Source: Bacillus sp. EB01 (GTDB lineage Bacteria > Bacillota > Bacilli > Bacillales > Cytobacillaceae). From it: a DNA stretch of 64,000 bases. The position numbers were made by a program, and so were the translations under genes. The stretch lies in assembly GCF_000613125.1 (NCBI RefSeq), contig NZ_HG964497.1, forward strand, positions 1,436,011 to 1,500,010, read 5' to 3'. The first letter of the stretch is position 1, and each line of letters begins with the position of its first letter. Of the stretch, positions 25,343-35,254 are shown in pieces. A model generated the notes under the pieces. The model ran no database searches and was not told where the DNA came from. It was given only the letters and a program-made list of their open reading frames with translations.

Positions 25343-27889
25343 ATGGGGGTAATGCAAACCAAAATGAAAGGGGTTACAAAGATGAAAAAGATTTTGAGTG
25401 TACTGCTTTCACTTCTTTTGATGATTACATTAATACCTTTTTCGAACAGCTCTGCCAAGGCGAATGAGCCGGATGTTGATCTTTGGAATGTCGTAAAACC
25501 GCTCGGGACGACCGTTACATTTGTTAATACGGGAGCCCACCCCGATGACGAACGAAGCGACCTTCTAGCTTATCTTTCCCGTGGACTTGGCGTCAAAACA
25601 GCAAGCCTGATTGCCAACCGCGGCGAGGGCGGACAAAATGAAATCGGTCCTGAACTGGACAATGGCCTTGGAATCATTCGTTCACGCGAAATGATTGAAG
25701 CCGCCAAAATCACCGGCGTTAAAGCCTATCATCTCAGCGAAACCACCTCTGACGAAATTTACGACTTCGGTTTTTCTAAAAGTCCGGACGAAACTCTGGA
25801 AAAATGGGGTGAGGAAGTTACATACGAAAGACTCATCCGCTTTATTAGGACGTATCAGCCAGATATCGTCATGCCATCGTTTTTGAACGTGGACACTCAG
25901 CATGGACACCACCGCTTAATCAACATTCTTAGCGAAAAAGCGTTCAAAGATGCTGCCGACCCAACAATTTTTCCCAACCAGCTAAAAGAAGGATTGAATG
26001 TATGGCAGGTTAAAAAGTATTACTTGCCAGTTTCAAAGGACGAAGCAACAACTTCAATTGAGATCGGAATGTATGACCCAATTTACCAAATGTCCTACCC
26101 TCAGCTTGGCGAAGCATCCCGCTATATGCACAAGAGCCAGGGAATGGGCAATGATATTCCGGTTGCTCCAAGGCAGGCTCACCTGAAACTGGCTCACACT
26201 GCCGTTGATACAAACGGGAGCAACGATCTGTTTGCAGGAATCCCCTACAACTTTACGGACTGGGCCAATGTTCTTCCAAAGAACGCAAATGATTTGAAGG
26301 TTCAGTTTACAAAGCTTCAGAATGACCTTGATTCAATTATCGATGCTTACCCAAGCAGAGAGGCCGTTTTTACAAAAACGCAAAAGGCACTTAAGGATGT
26401 TGAAAGACTTCTTGCCAAAACTGAAGAGAAAAACATTGATGAAGCACTGAAAAACGACCTGCTTCATAAGCTTTCCTTGAAATCCGAGCAGCTTCAAGAG
26501 GCAAGCTTTGTCGCTTCCAGCCTTGACGTTGAAGCAGAGGCAAAGGAAAACATCCTTACAAAAGGCCAAACAACAACGGTTACTGTGACACTTACCAACA
26601 ACGGCAGCCAAACGCTGAAAAATGCAGCGGCCGAGCTGATTGTTCCTGAAGGCTGGACGGTATCCGGTAATTCTTCTAACCTTAAGCTTAGTGCTGGTGA
26701 ATCAGGAACAGTAGCCTTTGAGGTAACCGTTCCGGAAAACGGGGATTTCTATCATGCGTATGTGGATCCTGCCATCCAGGCAAAGGTAAGCTTTGAAGAA
26801 AAAGGCGCGAAGACTACCCAAGTGAAGCAGCTCGAGGGCACAGTCGCTGTCCTTCCTGATGTGGGACTGACATTGTCGCCTGAAGATATTGTCGTGAACA
26901 CTGCCAAGGTACAAAAAGAAGTTCCTGTTTCTGTAAAGGTTAAGAACTTCCGAAGCGGAGCAGCTACTGCGAACGTTTCCTTGACTGTACCTGAAGGCTG
27001 GGGAGTCTCTCCTTCCAGCATAGCAGTTAATTTTTCGAAAAAGCTTGTGGAAAAAGAAGTTAAATTCACACTTATACCTCCTGCAGACATCGAGGATGGC
27101 AAATTCGAAATTGACGCAGCTGCCGAAGTAAACGGCAAAACATTCGACGCAACCGTCCAGGAAATCAGCTATGACCATATCGGCACGTTCTATTATCTGT
27201 ATGGGGCCAAGGTGAACGGCGTCGCATTTGAATTGCTGACTGACCCGAACCTGAAGATTGGCTATATTGACAGCGGTTTTGACATGGTTGCCGATTACCT
27301 TGCCAACACCGGCCTTAATATCACAAAACTGACTGAAGCGGACCTTGCTTCCGCAGACCTGAGCCAATACGATACAATCGTAACCGGCATTCGCGCCTAT
27401 CTGTCACGACCTGACTTGAAGGCCAATAACGAACGACTGAAAGAATACGTCGCAAACGGCGGACACCTGGTCGTTCAATACCATAAACCGGAAGACGGCT
27501 GGAACAAGGATACAACGGCTCCATATCCACTAACGATCGGAAGCCCATCCATCAAATGGCGGGTCACCGACGAAAATGCTGCTGTTAATGTCTTGAAACC
27601 GGCTTCCCCGCTGTTCAACTACCCGAATAAAATCGGCGACAGCGACTGGGCAGGCTGGGTACAAGAACGCGGACTGTACTACCCAATGGCGTGGGCGCCT
27701 GAATACGAAACCTTCGTCAGCATGCAAGACCCAGGCGAAGCACCATTCGACGGCGGCATCCTCATGGCCAAGTACGGTGAAGGCACCTACCTATACACCA
27801 ACCTTGTCTTCTACCGCCAGATTCAGGGGCAGGTACCTGGGGGGTATAGGATTTTCACCAACCTGATCAGCTACAGCGGCCAAGAGTAA
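25343..27889 (+). CDS. Secreted PIG-L (LmbE-like) deacetylase with Ig-like NEW3-type domains
   Basis: 848 residues. A signal peptide (MKKILSVLLSLLLM..., cleaved near SAKANE) is followed by a PIG-L domain with the zinc motif AHPDDE (H66, D69) and a second His cluster QHGHHR (around 182-187). Two Ig-like beta domains follow (about 400-610, with VPEGWTVSGNSS and VPEGWGVSPSS), and a C-terminal alpha/beta region (about 620-848) has DTIVTGIRAYLSRPDLKANN. PIG-L enzymes remove acetyl groups from GlcNAc-type sugars; a secreted version suggests action on an extracellular glycan. ATG 25343 follows AAAGGAGAG; a second start at 25382 also has its own AAAGGGG. Confidence 0.85.
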   Translation: MGVMQTKMKGVTKMKKILSVLLSLLLMITLIPFSNSSAKANEPDVDLWNVVKPLGTTVTFVNTGAHPDDERSDLLAYLSRGLGVKTASLIANRGEGGQNEIGPELDNGLGIIRSREMIEAAKITGVKAYHLSETTSDEIYDFGFSKSPDETLEKWGEEVTYERLIRFIRTYQPDIVMPSFLNVDTQHGHHRLINILSEKAFKDAADPTIFPNQLKEGLNVWQVKKYYLPVSKDEATTSIEIGMYDPIYQMSYPQLGEASRYMHKSQGMGNDIPVAPRQAHLKLAHTAVDTNGSNDLFAGIPYNFTDWANVLPKNANDLKVQFTKLQNDLDSIIDAYPSREAVFTKTQKALKDVERLLAKTEEKNIDEALKNDLLHKLSLKSEQLQEASFVASSLDVEAEAKENILTKGQTTTVTVTLTNNGSQTLKNAAAELIVPEGWTVSGNSSNLKLSAGESGTVAFEVTVPENGDFYHAYVDPAIQAKVSFEEKGAKTTQVKQLEGTVAVLPDVGLTLSPEDIVVNTAKVQKEVPVSVKVKNFRSGAATANVSLTVPEGWGVSPSSIAVNFSKKLVEKEVKFTLIPPADIEDGKFEIDAAAEVNGKTFDATVQEISYDHIGTFYYLYGAKVNGVAFELLTDPNLKIGYIDSGFDMVADYLANTGLNITKLTEADLASADLSQYDTIVTGIRAYLSRPDLKANNERLKEYVANGGHLVVQYHKPEDGWNKDTTAPYPLTIGSPSIKWRVTDENAAVNVLKPASPLFNYPNKIGDSDWAGWVQERGLYYPMAWAPEYETFVSMQDPGEAPFDGGILMAKYGEGTYLYTNLVFYRQIQGQVPGGYRIFTNLISYSGQE

Positions 27890-28006
27890 ACCAGTAAACT
27901 GGGGGCGGTCTCATGCTGCCTTTCAGTCGATGGCTGACTGAGAACGATTCGAAACCGCTGAAAAACAATCCTAAAACTTTGGGATAAAACAGAATAGAAA
28001 AAAAGA

Positions 28007-28072
28007 AATCCCCCACTTTTTGGTAGTTTGGAATCAACAAGAAACCATCTGCCAAACAGGGGGGATCTTCTA
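28007..28072. terminator. Possible terminator hairpin downstream of the PIG-L gene
   Basis: ATCCCCC near 28010 and GGGGGAT near 28066 can pair, with an inner TTTGG/CCAAA helix. It is followed by CTTCTATGC, very like the sequence after the hairpin at 36616-36656. No strong T-run; tentative. Confidence 0.4.
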
Positions 28073-28103
28073 TGCTTAAAAGCATAATCTACTGTATTTT
28101 TTA

Positions 28104-28195
28104 AGTAAACTTAGCAACTGACGGGTTATTATGGGCGGCAGCAAATAACATGATTTTTGCGTGAAACCCAGAAACATTAGAGGTTGTAAAAAGTA
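28104..28195 (+). pseudogene. Fragment of a beta-propeller gene (paralogue of 36674-39475)
   Basis: The bases from about 28120 read in one frame as remains of DGLLWGAADNMIFALNPETLEVVKS, the same segment as in the intact gene at 36674-39475, but with in-frame stops. Homology fades on both sides. It is a short decayed internal piece, opposite in strand to the intact gene. Confidence 0.7.
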
Positions 28196-28344
28196 AGGCT
28201 TCACAATGTAAGTTCTGAAGTTGTAAATGGTAAAAAGTAAAGTTTTAATAACATTCGAAAGGCTCAAATGGGATGCTAGTTGCAAAATTTAGATAGTTTG
28301 AGCCTAAACACCAGGAATAATACACTTTATTTGGAAAACTCTTT

Positions 28345-29604
28345 TTACTGTTTATCAAGTTCGGCTTTAATTGCTTTCGCTGCTGCATCAGCTGCTTCCT
28401 TAGGAGTTACGTCCCCTGCCATCATTGCTTGAACTTGAGCTTGGATATGAGGCATAATAGTACGTCCTGACGGATGAATAACACCAGGTAATACAAATTC
28501 GGTGTAAGAAGCCAATTGAGCCATGTGCGGATTATCAGCAAAGATATCTTTCGCATCTTCCCTGGATGGGATATATTGTGTCACTTCACCAAAGATCCTT
28601 TGGTTGTCAGTACTTGTTATGGATTTTAGGAACTCAGCAGCTGCATCTTGATTATCGCTGTTAGAAGGAACAACAAACATTCCTGTTGTACCATACGTTA
28701 GTTGCTCTTTATTTTGTAAAGGCGGTCCAATGACAAAATCAAATTCACCTTCCTTTATAAGGCTCGTTACATCGATACCTGAACCTAGAACAGCTAACAT
28801 TTCTCCACCGTACCACTCCGTAGTATGCTCGTTTGCAGTAATCGAATCTTTAGGGATGTATCCGTTTTTATACATATTATTAATGAATTCAAACGCTTCA
28901 ACGCTTTCAGCGCTATTGATTTTAATTTCGCCGTTCCGAGTCAGTACATCTCCGCCAGCTTGCCAAATCCATGGGTAAATTGTTAAGTTCAAGGAACCGC
29001 CGCCAGGATAGTTCATAGCATAGAATCCAGCATCTTTCGCTTTTTTAGCCCAAGCTTCAAATTCGTCCCAGGTTTTAGGAAGTTTGTTAGGGTCCTCTCC
29101 AATTGCTTTAATGATGTCTTGATTGTAGATGAATGTAACGGATGACTGTAAAATTGGAAGGCCATATAATTTATCCTTCCAAGTTGTTGAAACCAATGCT
29201 GAATCTACAAATCCTTCTAAATCAGAATCTTTTATGTAAGGATTTAGCTCTAAAAGCATTCCTGCTTCTGCATATTGCGGCATTTGGTCAGGAATTGCAT
29301 AGAATACATCCGGTCCATTGTTTGCAGCCAAAGCCGTTAATATTTTTTGGTCCCGGTTAGCCCAGGGAAGTGTTTCAATCTTAACGTCAACATCAGGAAA
29401 TTCCTTGTTGAAGTTCGCGACCATTTTTCCCCACATTTCTTCTTCAACCTTTGCATTCTCTGTATAAGGATGCACCCAAACTGTTATGTCACCTTTAACT
29501 TTCCCATCATCAGCTGGTGCTGATCCTTCTTCATTAGAACAAGCAGCAAGAATCGTACCCATTGCTATAAGAGATGTTAAAAACAATTTTAATTTCTTTT
29601 TCAT
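28345..29604 (-). CDS. Sugar ABC transporter substrate-binding lipoprotein (orphan)
   Basis: 419 residues. Lipoprotein signal with lipobox ILAAC (Cys about 22), then an MalE-type fold (ITVWVHPYTENAKVEEEMW, NGPDVFYAIPDQMPQYAEAG, a C-terminal helix). It is complete, but no permease or ATPase genes stand next to it; a decayed nanE follows upstream. It may work with the permeases at 43424-45130, or be the surviving gene of a lost second cluster. Its upstream region shares a block (CCACCTCCTTAAATC) and a cre box with the region before the binding-protein gene at 45197. Confidence 0.85.
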   Translation of the reverse strand: MKKKLKLFLTSLIAMGTILAACSNEEGSAPADDGKVKGDITVWVHPYTENAKVEEEMWGKMVANFNKEFPDVDVKIETLPWANRDQKILTALAANNGPDVFYAIPDQMPQYAEAGMLLELNPYIKDSDLEGFVDSALVSTTWKDKLYGLPILQSSVTFIYNQDIIKAIGEDPNKLPKTWDEFEAWAKKAKDAGFYAMNYPGGGSLNLTIYPWIWQAGGDVLTRNGEIKINSAESVEAFEFINNMYKNGYIPKDSITANEHTTEWYGGEMLAVLGSGIDVTSLIKEGEFDFVIGPPLQNKEQLTYGTTGMFVVPSNSDNQDAAAEFLKSITSTDNQRIFGEVTQYIPSREDAKDIFADNPHMAQLASYTEFVLPGVIHPSGRTIMPHIQAQVQAMMAGDVTPKEAADAAAKAIKAELDKQ

Positions 29605-29709
29605 AAAAATTTTTACTCCTCTTCTTTTTTTGATTTAGGCTGAGATAAATTCGTCGGTCCACCTCCTTAAATCCATTCCGGCTGTACGACACATTCGGTC
29701 TAACCACTA

Positions 29710-29723
29710 TGTAAGCCCTTTCA
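29710..29723. promoter_or_regulatory. cre-like box upstream of the orphan binding protein
   Basis: TGTAAGCCCTTTCA matches the cre consensus except at the central CG. It occupies the same relative position as the cre box at 46659. Confidence 0.45.
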
Positions 29724-29725
29724 TT

Positions 29726-30136
29726 TTAACTTGGAAATTCTTTTGCAATTTGTTTTGTCGTCACTTGCGGCCGGGTGATTGCAGAGCCTACAACGACTGC
29801 CAAAGCTCCTGCTTGAATACATTCCGCGGCTATATCGGGAGTATTGACCCTACCTTCCGCAATAACAGGGCACCCTGCCTTTTCGCTAATGTTGAAACAA
29901 GCGCTATATCAAATGCTGTGATGTGGTTGTTTTTTTTAGAGACCGATAACCGGCAAACTTATCACCTGTTTTATCGCTTTAATATTGGAAGGACTAATGC
30001 TCTTATCCCAACGGTTTGCCTTCCCGGACAGCAATCACCATCTTACTCATAATGGTAGATCCGTGCTATGGTTCATTTTCCACAGCCTAACAAGAAAAAT
30101 CAGGCCTTCTCCGAGTTTCTTTAGTAAAGGTTGCAT
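29726..30136 (-). pseudogene. Degraded nanE (N-acylglucosamine-6-phosphate 2-epimerase)
   Basis: The 3' part reads like the intact nanE at 46937 ([25 protein letters not shown], stop at 29726), and the 5' part keeps GAGAGGTGC-ATG and LLKKLGEGL. About 250 bases of the middle are missing and there are frameshifts and stops (for example after LWKMNHSTDLPL). It must be non-functional. Flanking non-coding sequence (GACGCTTATAC-like) is also shared with the intact copy. Confidence 0.85.
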
Positions 30137-30325
30137 GCACCTCTCATTGTATTATTCTCTTAATTTTCATTGTATTCTAAAAAAAAGGAATCTTCTCATT
30201 ATTTTATTTGAGAACGGAAATTCTTTCCACCTTTTTATGAGTCTTATTTGTGACGAAATAGTCAAATAACATTTACGCTTATACACCTTATTGAACGAGC
30301 CTTTATTTATCGAAAAAACACCGCC

Positions 30326-30565
30326 TCACGAAAACCGCAGAAACACTTCCTCATTACCTGACTGAGCACCGTCTGTCCACTTGGCTACTAGCTCAGGATT
30401 TTCAGCTATCCATTTTTCAGCAGCTTCAGCTGGAGTCATCCCCTCTTGGATATAAACCATTTCGGCTTCCATATCCCTCGTCTCCCAGGAAAATTGATCA
30501 AGGATTTGTATCGTATGAAGTGCTTCAAGAAGAGCTTGTTTTATTTCAGATATGAACAAATTCAC
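30326..30565 (-). pseudogene. C-terminal fragment of a glycine-betaine-type (OpuAC) binding protein
   Basis: About 60 residues, including MTPAEAAEKWIAENPELV and an EMVYIQEG segment, match the C-terminal end of OpuAC-family binding proteins of quaternary-amine ABC importers. The rest of the gene is absent; the reading frame runs into the LysR remnant on the opposite strand. No partner ABC genes are present. Confidence 0.6.
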
Positions 30566-30910
30566 ACTGCAGGAATTGAAAGAGGAACCGTTCTTATGCT
30601 TTAGCGAAGGCTGTGGTTATCGAGCACGGCTTGAAGCTTGGTATAAAGATCAAAACATCACTCTGCAAAAAGTGATGGAATTCGGTACATTAGAAACAAT
30701 CCTGCGGAGTGTCGCCATGGGACTCGGCATTTCATTCCTTCCAAAGTCAGCCGTCACCCATATGGAACAAAGCGGACTTATACAATGCCATACACTTCCC
30801 AATTAATGCAGTAAGATTAAAACCGTTTTTATCATAAGAGCTGATACCTACTTAACTTCCACACTTGAAAAATTTAGTCGAAACAATAAAAGGGAGAAAA
30901 ACAGAACGGT
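30564..30910 (+). pseudogene. C-terminal fragment of a LysR regulator (copy of 16929-17795)
   Basis: From ELKEEPFLCFSEGCGYRARLE onward it closely follows the intact LysR at 16929, differing mainly at synonymous or conservative positions. A stop appears after CHTLPN, yet homology continues to about 30910 in the nucleotide sequence. The DNA-binding half is missing. It joins the OpuAC remnant directly, marking a deletion or rearrangement point. Confidence 0.85.
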
Positions 30911-31091
30911 TTAATATAACAACCGAGCTATTAATTAGAAGCCGAGAATTGCCCCTGCTCCATATAAAATTAATTCGGAGATTTTGAATTCAACTCAGAT
31001 GGTTTTCAGCATTCAAACAAACGATTGATTGATGGTAGGCAATCTTATATAATCCATACGAAAGGGTTAATTTTCCAGGGGGTGTGGTGTA

Positions 31092-32126
31092 TTGAAGTTA
31101 TTGGCGGTAAGACCGGATTTTGTGATACGAGGAGGTGGAATTGACTCAGTTGAGGAAGTGACCCTTGGCGGAGTGTCCCAATCCATCTTAATTCAGGCAG
31201 AAAATCCTGAGAATCCTGTTCTTTTGTTCCTTCATGGAGGGCCTTCGATGCCGATTCCGGGGATTGCATCAAGAGGAAAGGATTATACAGTTGCAACCAA
31301 TACAAAGGAATTGGTAAAACACTTTGTTTTAGTCTTTTGGGACCAAAGAGGAACAGGAAAATCATACCATCCCAACTTATCCGACACCGGCTTTACCATT
31401 CGGCAATACGTTTCGGATGCAAATGAACTGACCGATTTACTCAGGAGCCGTTTTACTAAACGTAAAATCTTCCTTGCCGGCCATTCTTGGGGCAGTGTAA
31501 TCGGACTGCACCTGGCGAGTGAACATCCTGAAAAGTTCCACTCTTATGTAGGCATTTCCCAAATCATCAGCTGGACTGAAAACGATCGCTTGGCTTTAAA
31601 GTGGGCGAAAGAACAGGCTAGAATAAGAGGGAAGAAAAAAGCATTGAAAGAGTTGGAATCTGTCGGGCAGCCCCCATTTTTAAACAGCTATAAGCAGTGG
31701 AGCCTTTTAAGAAAATGGCTGATAAGATTTAATAGTATGGTTTACTCGGATGAACAAGTCAAACACCCTGGTATGTTGAAATCCTCAAAGGAATTATTTC
31801 AGTCGAAGGATTATACACTAAAAGATGTCTATAACACATTTGTTAAAGGATTTCAGCAAGTGTACAACGAAAAGATGGTCATGATTCGTGATCTATACAG
31901 TTTTAATTTCAAGGATTCAATAAAGAAACTCGACCTTCCAGTCACATTCCTGCATGGAGACAAGGATGGTCATGTCAACGTACTCCCAGTCCTCAACTTC
32001 TATGAGAGTATAGACTCAACATTTCCCAAAGACCTTTATACCCTTCCGAAAAGCTCACATCTTTTCCACCCAGACGACACCAAACTCATCGAAGGTCACC
32101 TTATTAATCAATTAAAATATAAATAA
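31092..32126 (+). CDS. Alpha/beta hydrolase, prolyl-aminopeptidase-like (S33)
   Basis: 344 residues. HGGPSMP at about 48-54 is the oxyanion loop typical of proline iminopeptidases, VFWDQRGTGKS follows (81-91), and the nucleophile elbow is GHSWGS with Ser132. LHGDKDGHVN near 295 supplies the acid and SSHLFHPDD near 327 the His. The substrate could be a peptide or an ester. The start is TTG 31092 after AGGGGGTGTGG. It is 25 bases upstream of a class-C serine hydrolase gene, a likely two-gene operon. No signal peptide. Confidence 0.83.
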   Translation: MKLLAVRPDFVIRGGGIDSVEEVTLGGVSQSILIQAENPENPVLLFLHGGPSMPIPGIASRGKDYTVATNTKELVKHFVLVFWDQRGTGKSYHPNLSDTGFTIRQYVSDANELTDLLRSRFTKRKIFLAGHSWGSVIGLHLASEHPEKFHSYVGISQIISWTENDRLALKWAKEQARIRGKKKALKELESVGQPPFLNSYKQWSLLRKWLIRFNSMVYSDEQVKHPGMLKSSKELFQSKDYTLKDVYNTFVKGFQQVYNEKMVMIRDLYSFNFKDSIKKLDLPVTFLHGDKDGHVNVLPVLNFYESIDSTFPKDLYTLPKSSHLFHPDDTKLIEGHLINQLKYK

Positions 32127-32151
32127 ATATAAAATCCTAAGAGGTGTATCC

Positions 32152-33294
32152 ATGGATCAGAAACAGGTACAAGTAATAATTGAGGATTTTTTCAGGAAAA
32201 AGGTGCGCAATGACCCCAAACTTAAGAATGCGATATTACTCGTTCATTCCGAAAAGCTTGGTATCAACTTGAATTTAGCAGAAGGAATGACGGGCACTAC
32301 ACCTGCCAATGAAAATCAGCCTTACTATATTGCGAGTGTAAGTAAATTATTTGCAGCTGTTCTCACTGGAATTCTCGTTGAAAAAGAAAAACTGTCGTTC
32401 GAAGATCCAATCTCTTCTTATATAGATCCTGACCTGTTATCCAACCTTCATGTCTATAAAGGTATTGATTACACCTCTCATATTAAGATTAAGCATTTAC
32501 TCAATCATACATCTGGTTTACATGACTTTATGGAGGATAAACCCAAACGAGGCAAAGCAATGCGCGAGTTAATGTTTGATGAACCTGACCGATCCTGGAC
32601 GCCGCGGGAGGTCATTCTATGGTCAACGGAGCACTTAAGTGCCCACTTTCCTCCGGGAAAAAGGTTCCACTACTCTGATACCAGCTATCACCTTTTAGGA
32701 CTCATTATTGAAAAAGTAACCGAGGTACCGTACCACGAGGCATTGCGTCGCTATATCTTTGAACCATGCGGGATGGTCCACTCTTCTTTTTCCCATTATT
32801 CAGAGCCCATAGTAAAAAGTGAATACCCTCTGGCCAAGTTATATGGCCGAAATATAGATATCTCCCAGCACAAGAGTCTAACCATCATGTTTGCAGGTGG
32901 AGGAATCATTTCCACCACAACCGATCAGCTAAAGTTTATGAAAGCATTGGTCAATGGGATGATTCTTAAGAAAGAAACGTTTGAAAAAATGAAAGACTGG
33001 GCTAAATTTTTTATGGGCATCGATTACGGTTATGGCTTAATGAATGTAAAAACCATTCCGATTCTAATGCCTGAAAAGTACAATGCCTGGGGAAATGCCG
33101 GCTCCACCGGCACATTCATGTTCTACCACCCGACCACCGAAACATACATCATTGGCGGATTAAATGAAGTAACCTATGGACCGAAGGGTATCCGTTTTAT
33201 GTTAAAAATTATCGATAAAGTAACAAAATGCAAAGAGGACAGTTTGGCTAAGACGGACGGTTCTACTTCACCGAAGGAACCGCTTAAGCTATAA
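32152..33294 (+). CDS. Beta-lactamase/PBP class-C-type serine hydrolase
   Basis: 380 residues with the active-site tetrad S62-x-x-K65 (ASVSK), the Tyr motif YSDTSYHLLG (about 183) and a late HxG-like region (WGNAGSTGTF, about 316). The NHTSGLHDF segment is typical of this family. No signal peptide or membrane anchor, so it is a cytoplasmic esterase or peptidase more likely than a resistance beta-lactamase. Cotranscribed with the S33-like hydrolase. Confidence 0.83.
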   Translation: MDQKQVQVIIEDFFRKKVRNDPKLKNAILLVHSEKLGINLNLAEGMTGTTPANENQPYYIASVSKLFAAVLTGILVEKEKLSFEDPISSYIDPDLLSNLHVYKGIDYTSHIKIKHLLNHTSGLHDFMEDKPKRGKAMRELMFDEPDRSWTPREVILWSTEHLSAHFPPGKRFHYSDTSYHLLGLIIEKVTEVPYHEALRRYIFEPCGMVHSSFSHYSEPIVKSEYPLAKLYGRNIDISQHKSLTIMFAGGGIISTTTDQLKFMKALVNGMILKKETFEKMKDWAKFFMGIDYGYGLMNVKTIPILMPEKYNAWGNAGSTGTFMFYHPTTETYIIGGLNEVTYGPKGIRFMLKIIDKVTKCKEDSLAKTDGSTSPKEPLKL

Positions 33295-33346
33295 AACAAG
33301 CTAAAAAGCGTTAAAATGATTCAGTTTTTAAAGATTACTATTATTA

Positions 33347-33384
33347 GCTTAAGCCCAATTGTTCGCTGACAATTGGGTTTAAGC
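33347..33384. terminator. Long hairpin after the serine hydrolase gene
   Basis: GCTTAAGCCCAATTGT pairs with ACAATTGGGTTTAAGC around a 6-base loop, one mismatch. No clear T-run follows, so terminator function is probable but not certain. Confidence 0.6.
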
Positions 33385-33726
33385 ATGTATTTAATCACGA
33401 AATCACTGGAAACTTTAGACACTCATGCATATCGAAAAAATAATTACTACTCTTGTTTTTTACGCGGACGCCAAAACGTAAATACTGTCTGTCACTTCTC
33501 GTGTCTGAATCCAATCCAAATTATAGCCCCTTCATTCCTCACTCTCCCCCCTAGCAAAGCAGAACCGCCCTTTCTATAGAAATGAATAAAAATACACCTT
33601 GGTTATAATTATATTTAAATAACGTATTGCAATCTCTCTATTTATCGAATATAATCGATTTTATTGTAAATTTAATAAATTTACTTTTTTATATTTATGC
33701 ATTTTATACAAAAAGGGGAAATGGTT
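33385..33726. other. AT-rich non-coding stretch before the antiporter gene
   Basis: No convincing gene. The last 150 bases are strongly AT-rich and must include the promoter of the antiporter-argH pair, but I cannot single out one -35/-10. Confidence 0.4.
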
Positions 33727-35235
33727 ATGGAACACTTGGGCTGGATATCTTTAATCCCACCTATTATTGCAGTCGTACTTGCAATTATTACGAAGAATGT
33801 GATTGTATCTCTATTCTCAGGGGCTTTTATTGGAGTATTGATTCTCATGGGCGGAAATCCTATTAAGGCAACAACAGAGACAATAGGAAACTACTTTTTT
33901 CCGTTAGCGGCGGATAGCTATAATGCAGCAATCATTGTATTGTTATTCTTTATCGGTGGATTTGTAGCGCTTATGGAGAAATCCGGCGGGGGCGCCGCTC
34001 TTGCCACGAATACGATTAAATTTATTAATACGAAGGCCAAAGCACAAATTTCCGCCTGGATCGGCGGAATTATCATCTTCTTCTCCGACTTGGGCACACC
34101 GCTTATTGTCGGTCCAGTTTTTGAAAAAATCTTCGATAAGGCGAAAATTTCAAGAGAAAAACTTGCCTGGATTATTGATTCAACCTCTTCCCCGGTCGCA
34201 GTATTAGTTCCGTTTATTGGCTGGGGTGTATACATTATGGGTCTCATTCAAAAGGAATACGAAGCGCTGAATATTACGACATCTGAATTTACGACTCTAG
34301 TTCAGGTGATACCTTTTCAATTTTATGCGATTCTCGCTGTTGCTATGGTTCCGTTAATTGCTCTCTCTAAGCTGGATTTTGGGCCGATGGCAAAAGCTGA
34401 GCGAAGGGTCCAAACGACTGGAGAATTGTACTGGCCGGAATCCAAGCCATTAAGGAGAGCGGAGAATAGTGAACAAGGAATCAAACACCAGCATGCAATC
34501 CTAATTTGGCTGCCATTGTTAGTATTATTGGTTACCCTGTTCAGTTTATTAATTTCATACGGCTTCCCATTTGAGCCAATTCCAGGAAATGATTTCAGGG
34601 TTGCCTTAAGTACAGCCTATTTATTCGCCGCAATTTCAATTATGATTTTAATGATTGTTTACAAGGTGAAAAAATTCGGTGATATTTTCAACATCTATAC
34701 AACCGGTATGCAAAAAATGGTTTATGTTGCTGCTACCCTCATCCTTGCCTGGTCACTTGGTAAAGTTATGAAGGAAATGGGCACTGCTGAATTTATTGTT
34801 GAGGCAATGGACGGAAATGTCCCTGCATTCATTATTCCAGCCGTTTTATTCCTAGTCGGAGTTCTTATGTCCCTTGCATCTGGAACATCGTGGGGAACAT
34901 TCGCAATCATGCTGCCAATCGCGATTCCGATGGCTGTTGCACTCGATGCACATTTACTGGTTTGTATTGGAGCTGTCCTTTCAGGAGGAATATTCGGCGA
35001 CCATAGTTCACCTATTTCCGATACAACGATTCTATCTTCAACAGGAGCCGGGTCCGATCATATTGACCACGTGAAAACACAATTTCCATATGCTGTTCTT
35101 AATGCATCGATTGCCTTAATCGGTTATATCGTTGCAGGGATAACAGGCAGTGCGCTTACGTTAATTTTAAACTTTGCCTTGCTTATCCTGGCTATTTTTA
35201 TCCTATCCAAGGTTTATAAAAAGAGCATGGACTAA
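33727..35235 (+). CDS. NhaC-family Na+/H+ antiporter
   Basis: 502 residues, about 12 helices. IPPIIAVVLAIITKNVIVSLFSGAFIGVLI and the paired GTSWGTFAIMLPIAIPMA / GGIFGDHSSPISDTTILSS segments (about 390-440) are hallmarks of the NhaC/arsB-like antiporter group. Proposed function is Na+ (or organic-anion-coupled) exchange. ATG 33727 follows AAAAGGGG; ATG 33721 is an alternative too close to it. The next gene, argH, starts 20 bases after its stop, so they are cotranscribed; an amino-acid or malate/lactate-type exchange linked to the lyase is possible. Confidence 0.83.
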   Translation: MEHLGWISLIPPIIAVVLAIITKNVIVSLFSGAFIGVLILMGGNPIKATTETIGNYFFPLAADSYNAAIIVLLFFIGGFVALMEKSGGGAALATNTIKFINTKAKAQISAWIGGIIIFFSDLGTPLIVGPVFEKIFDKAKISREKLAWIIDSTSSPVAVLVPFIGWGVYIMGLIQKEYEALNITTSEFTTLVQVIPFQFYAILAVAMVPLIALSKLDFGPMAKAERRVQTTGELYWPESKPLRRAENSEQGIKHQHAILIWLPLLVLLVTLFSLLISYGFPFEPIPGNDFRVALSTAYLFAAISIMILMIVYKVKKFGDIFNIYTTGMQKMVYVAATLILAWSLGKVMKEMGTAEFIVEAMDGNVPAFIIPAVLFLVGVLMSLASGTSWGTFAIMLPIAIPMAVALDAHLLVCIGAVLSGGIFGDHSSPISDTTILSSTGAGSDHIDHVKTQFPYAVLNASIALIGYIVAGITGSALTLILNFALLILAIFILSKVYKKSMD

Positions 35236-35254
35236 GTGAAGGAGTTGGAATGTA

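Noticed and set aside
28345-29604. Binding protein as a simple duplicate of the one at 45197
   Set aside because: The two proteins differ throughout except for general family features; only flanking non-coding sequence and nanE are recognisably shared.
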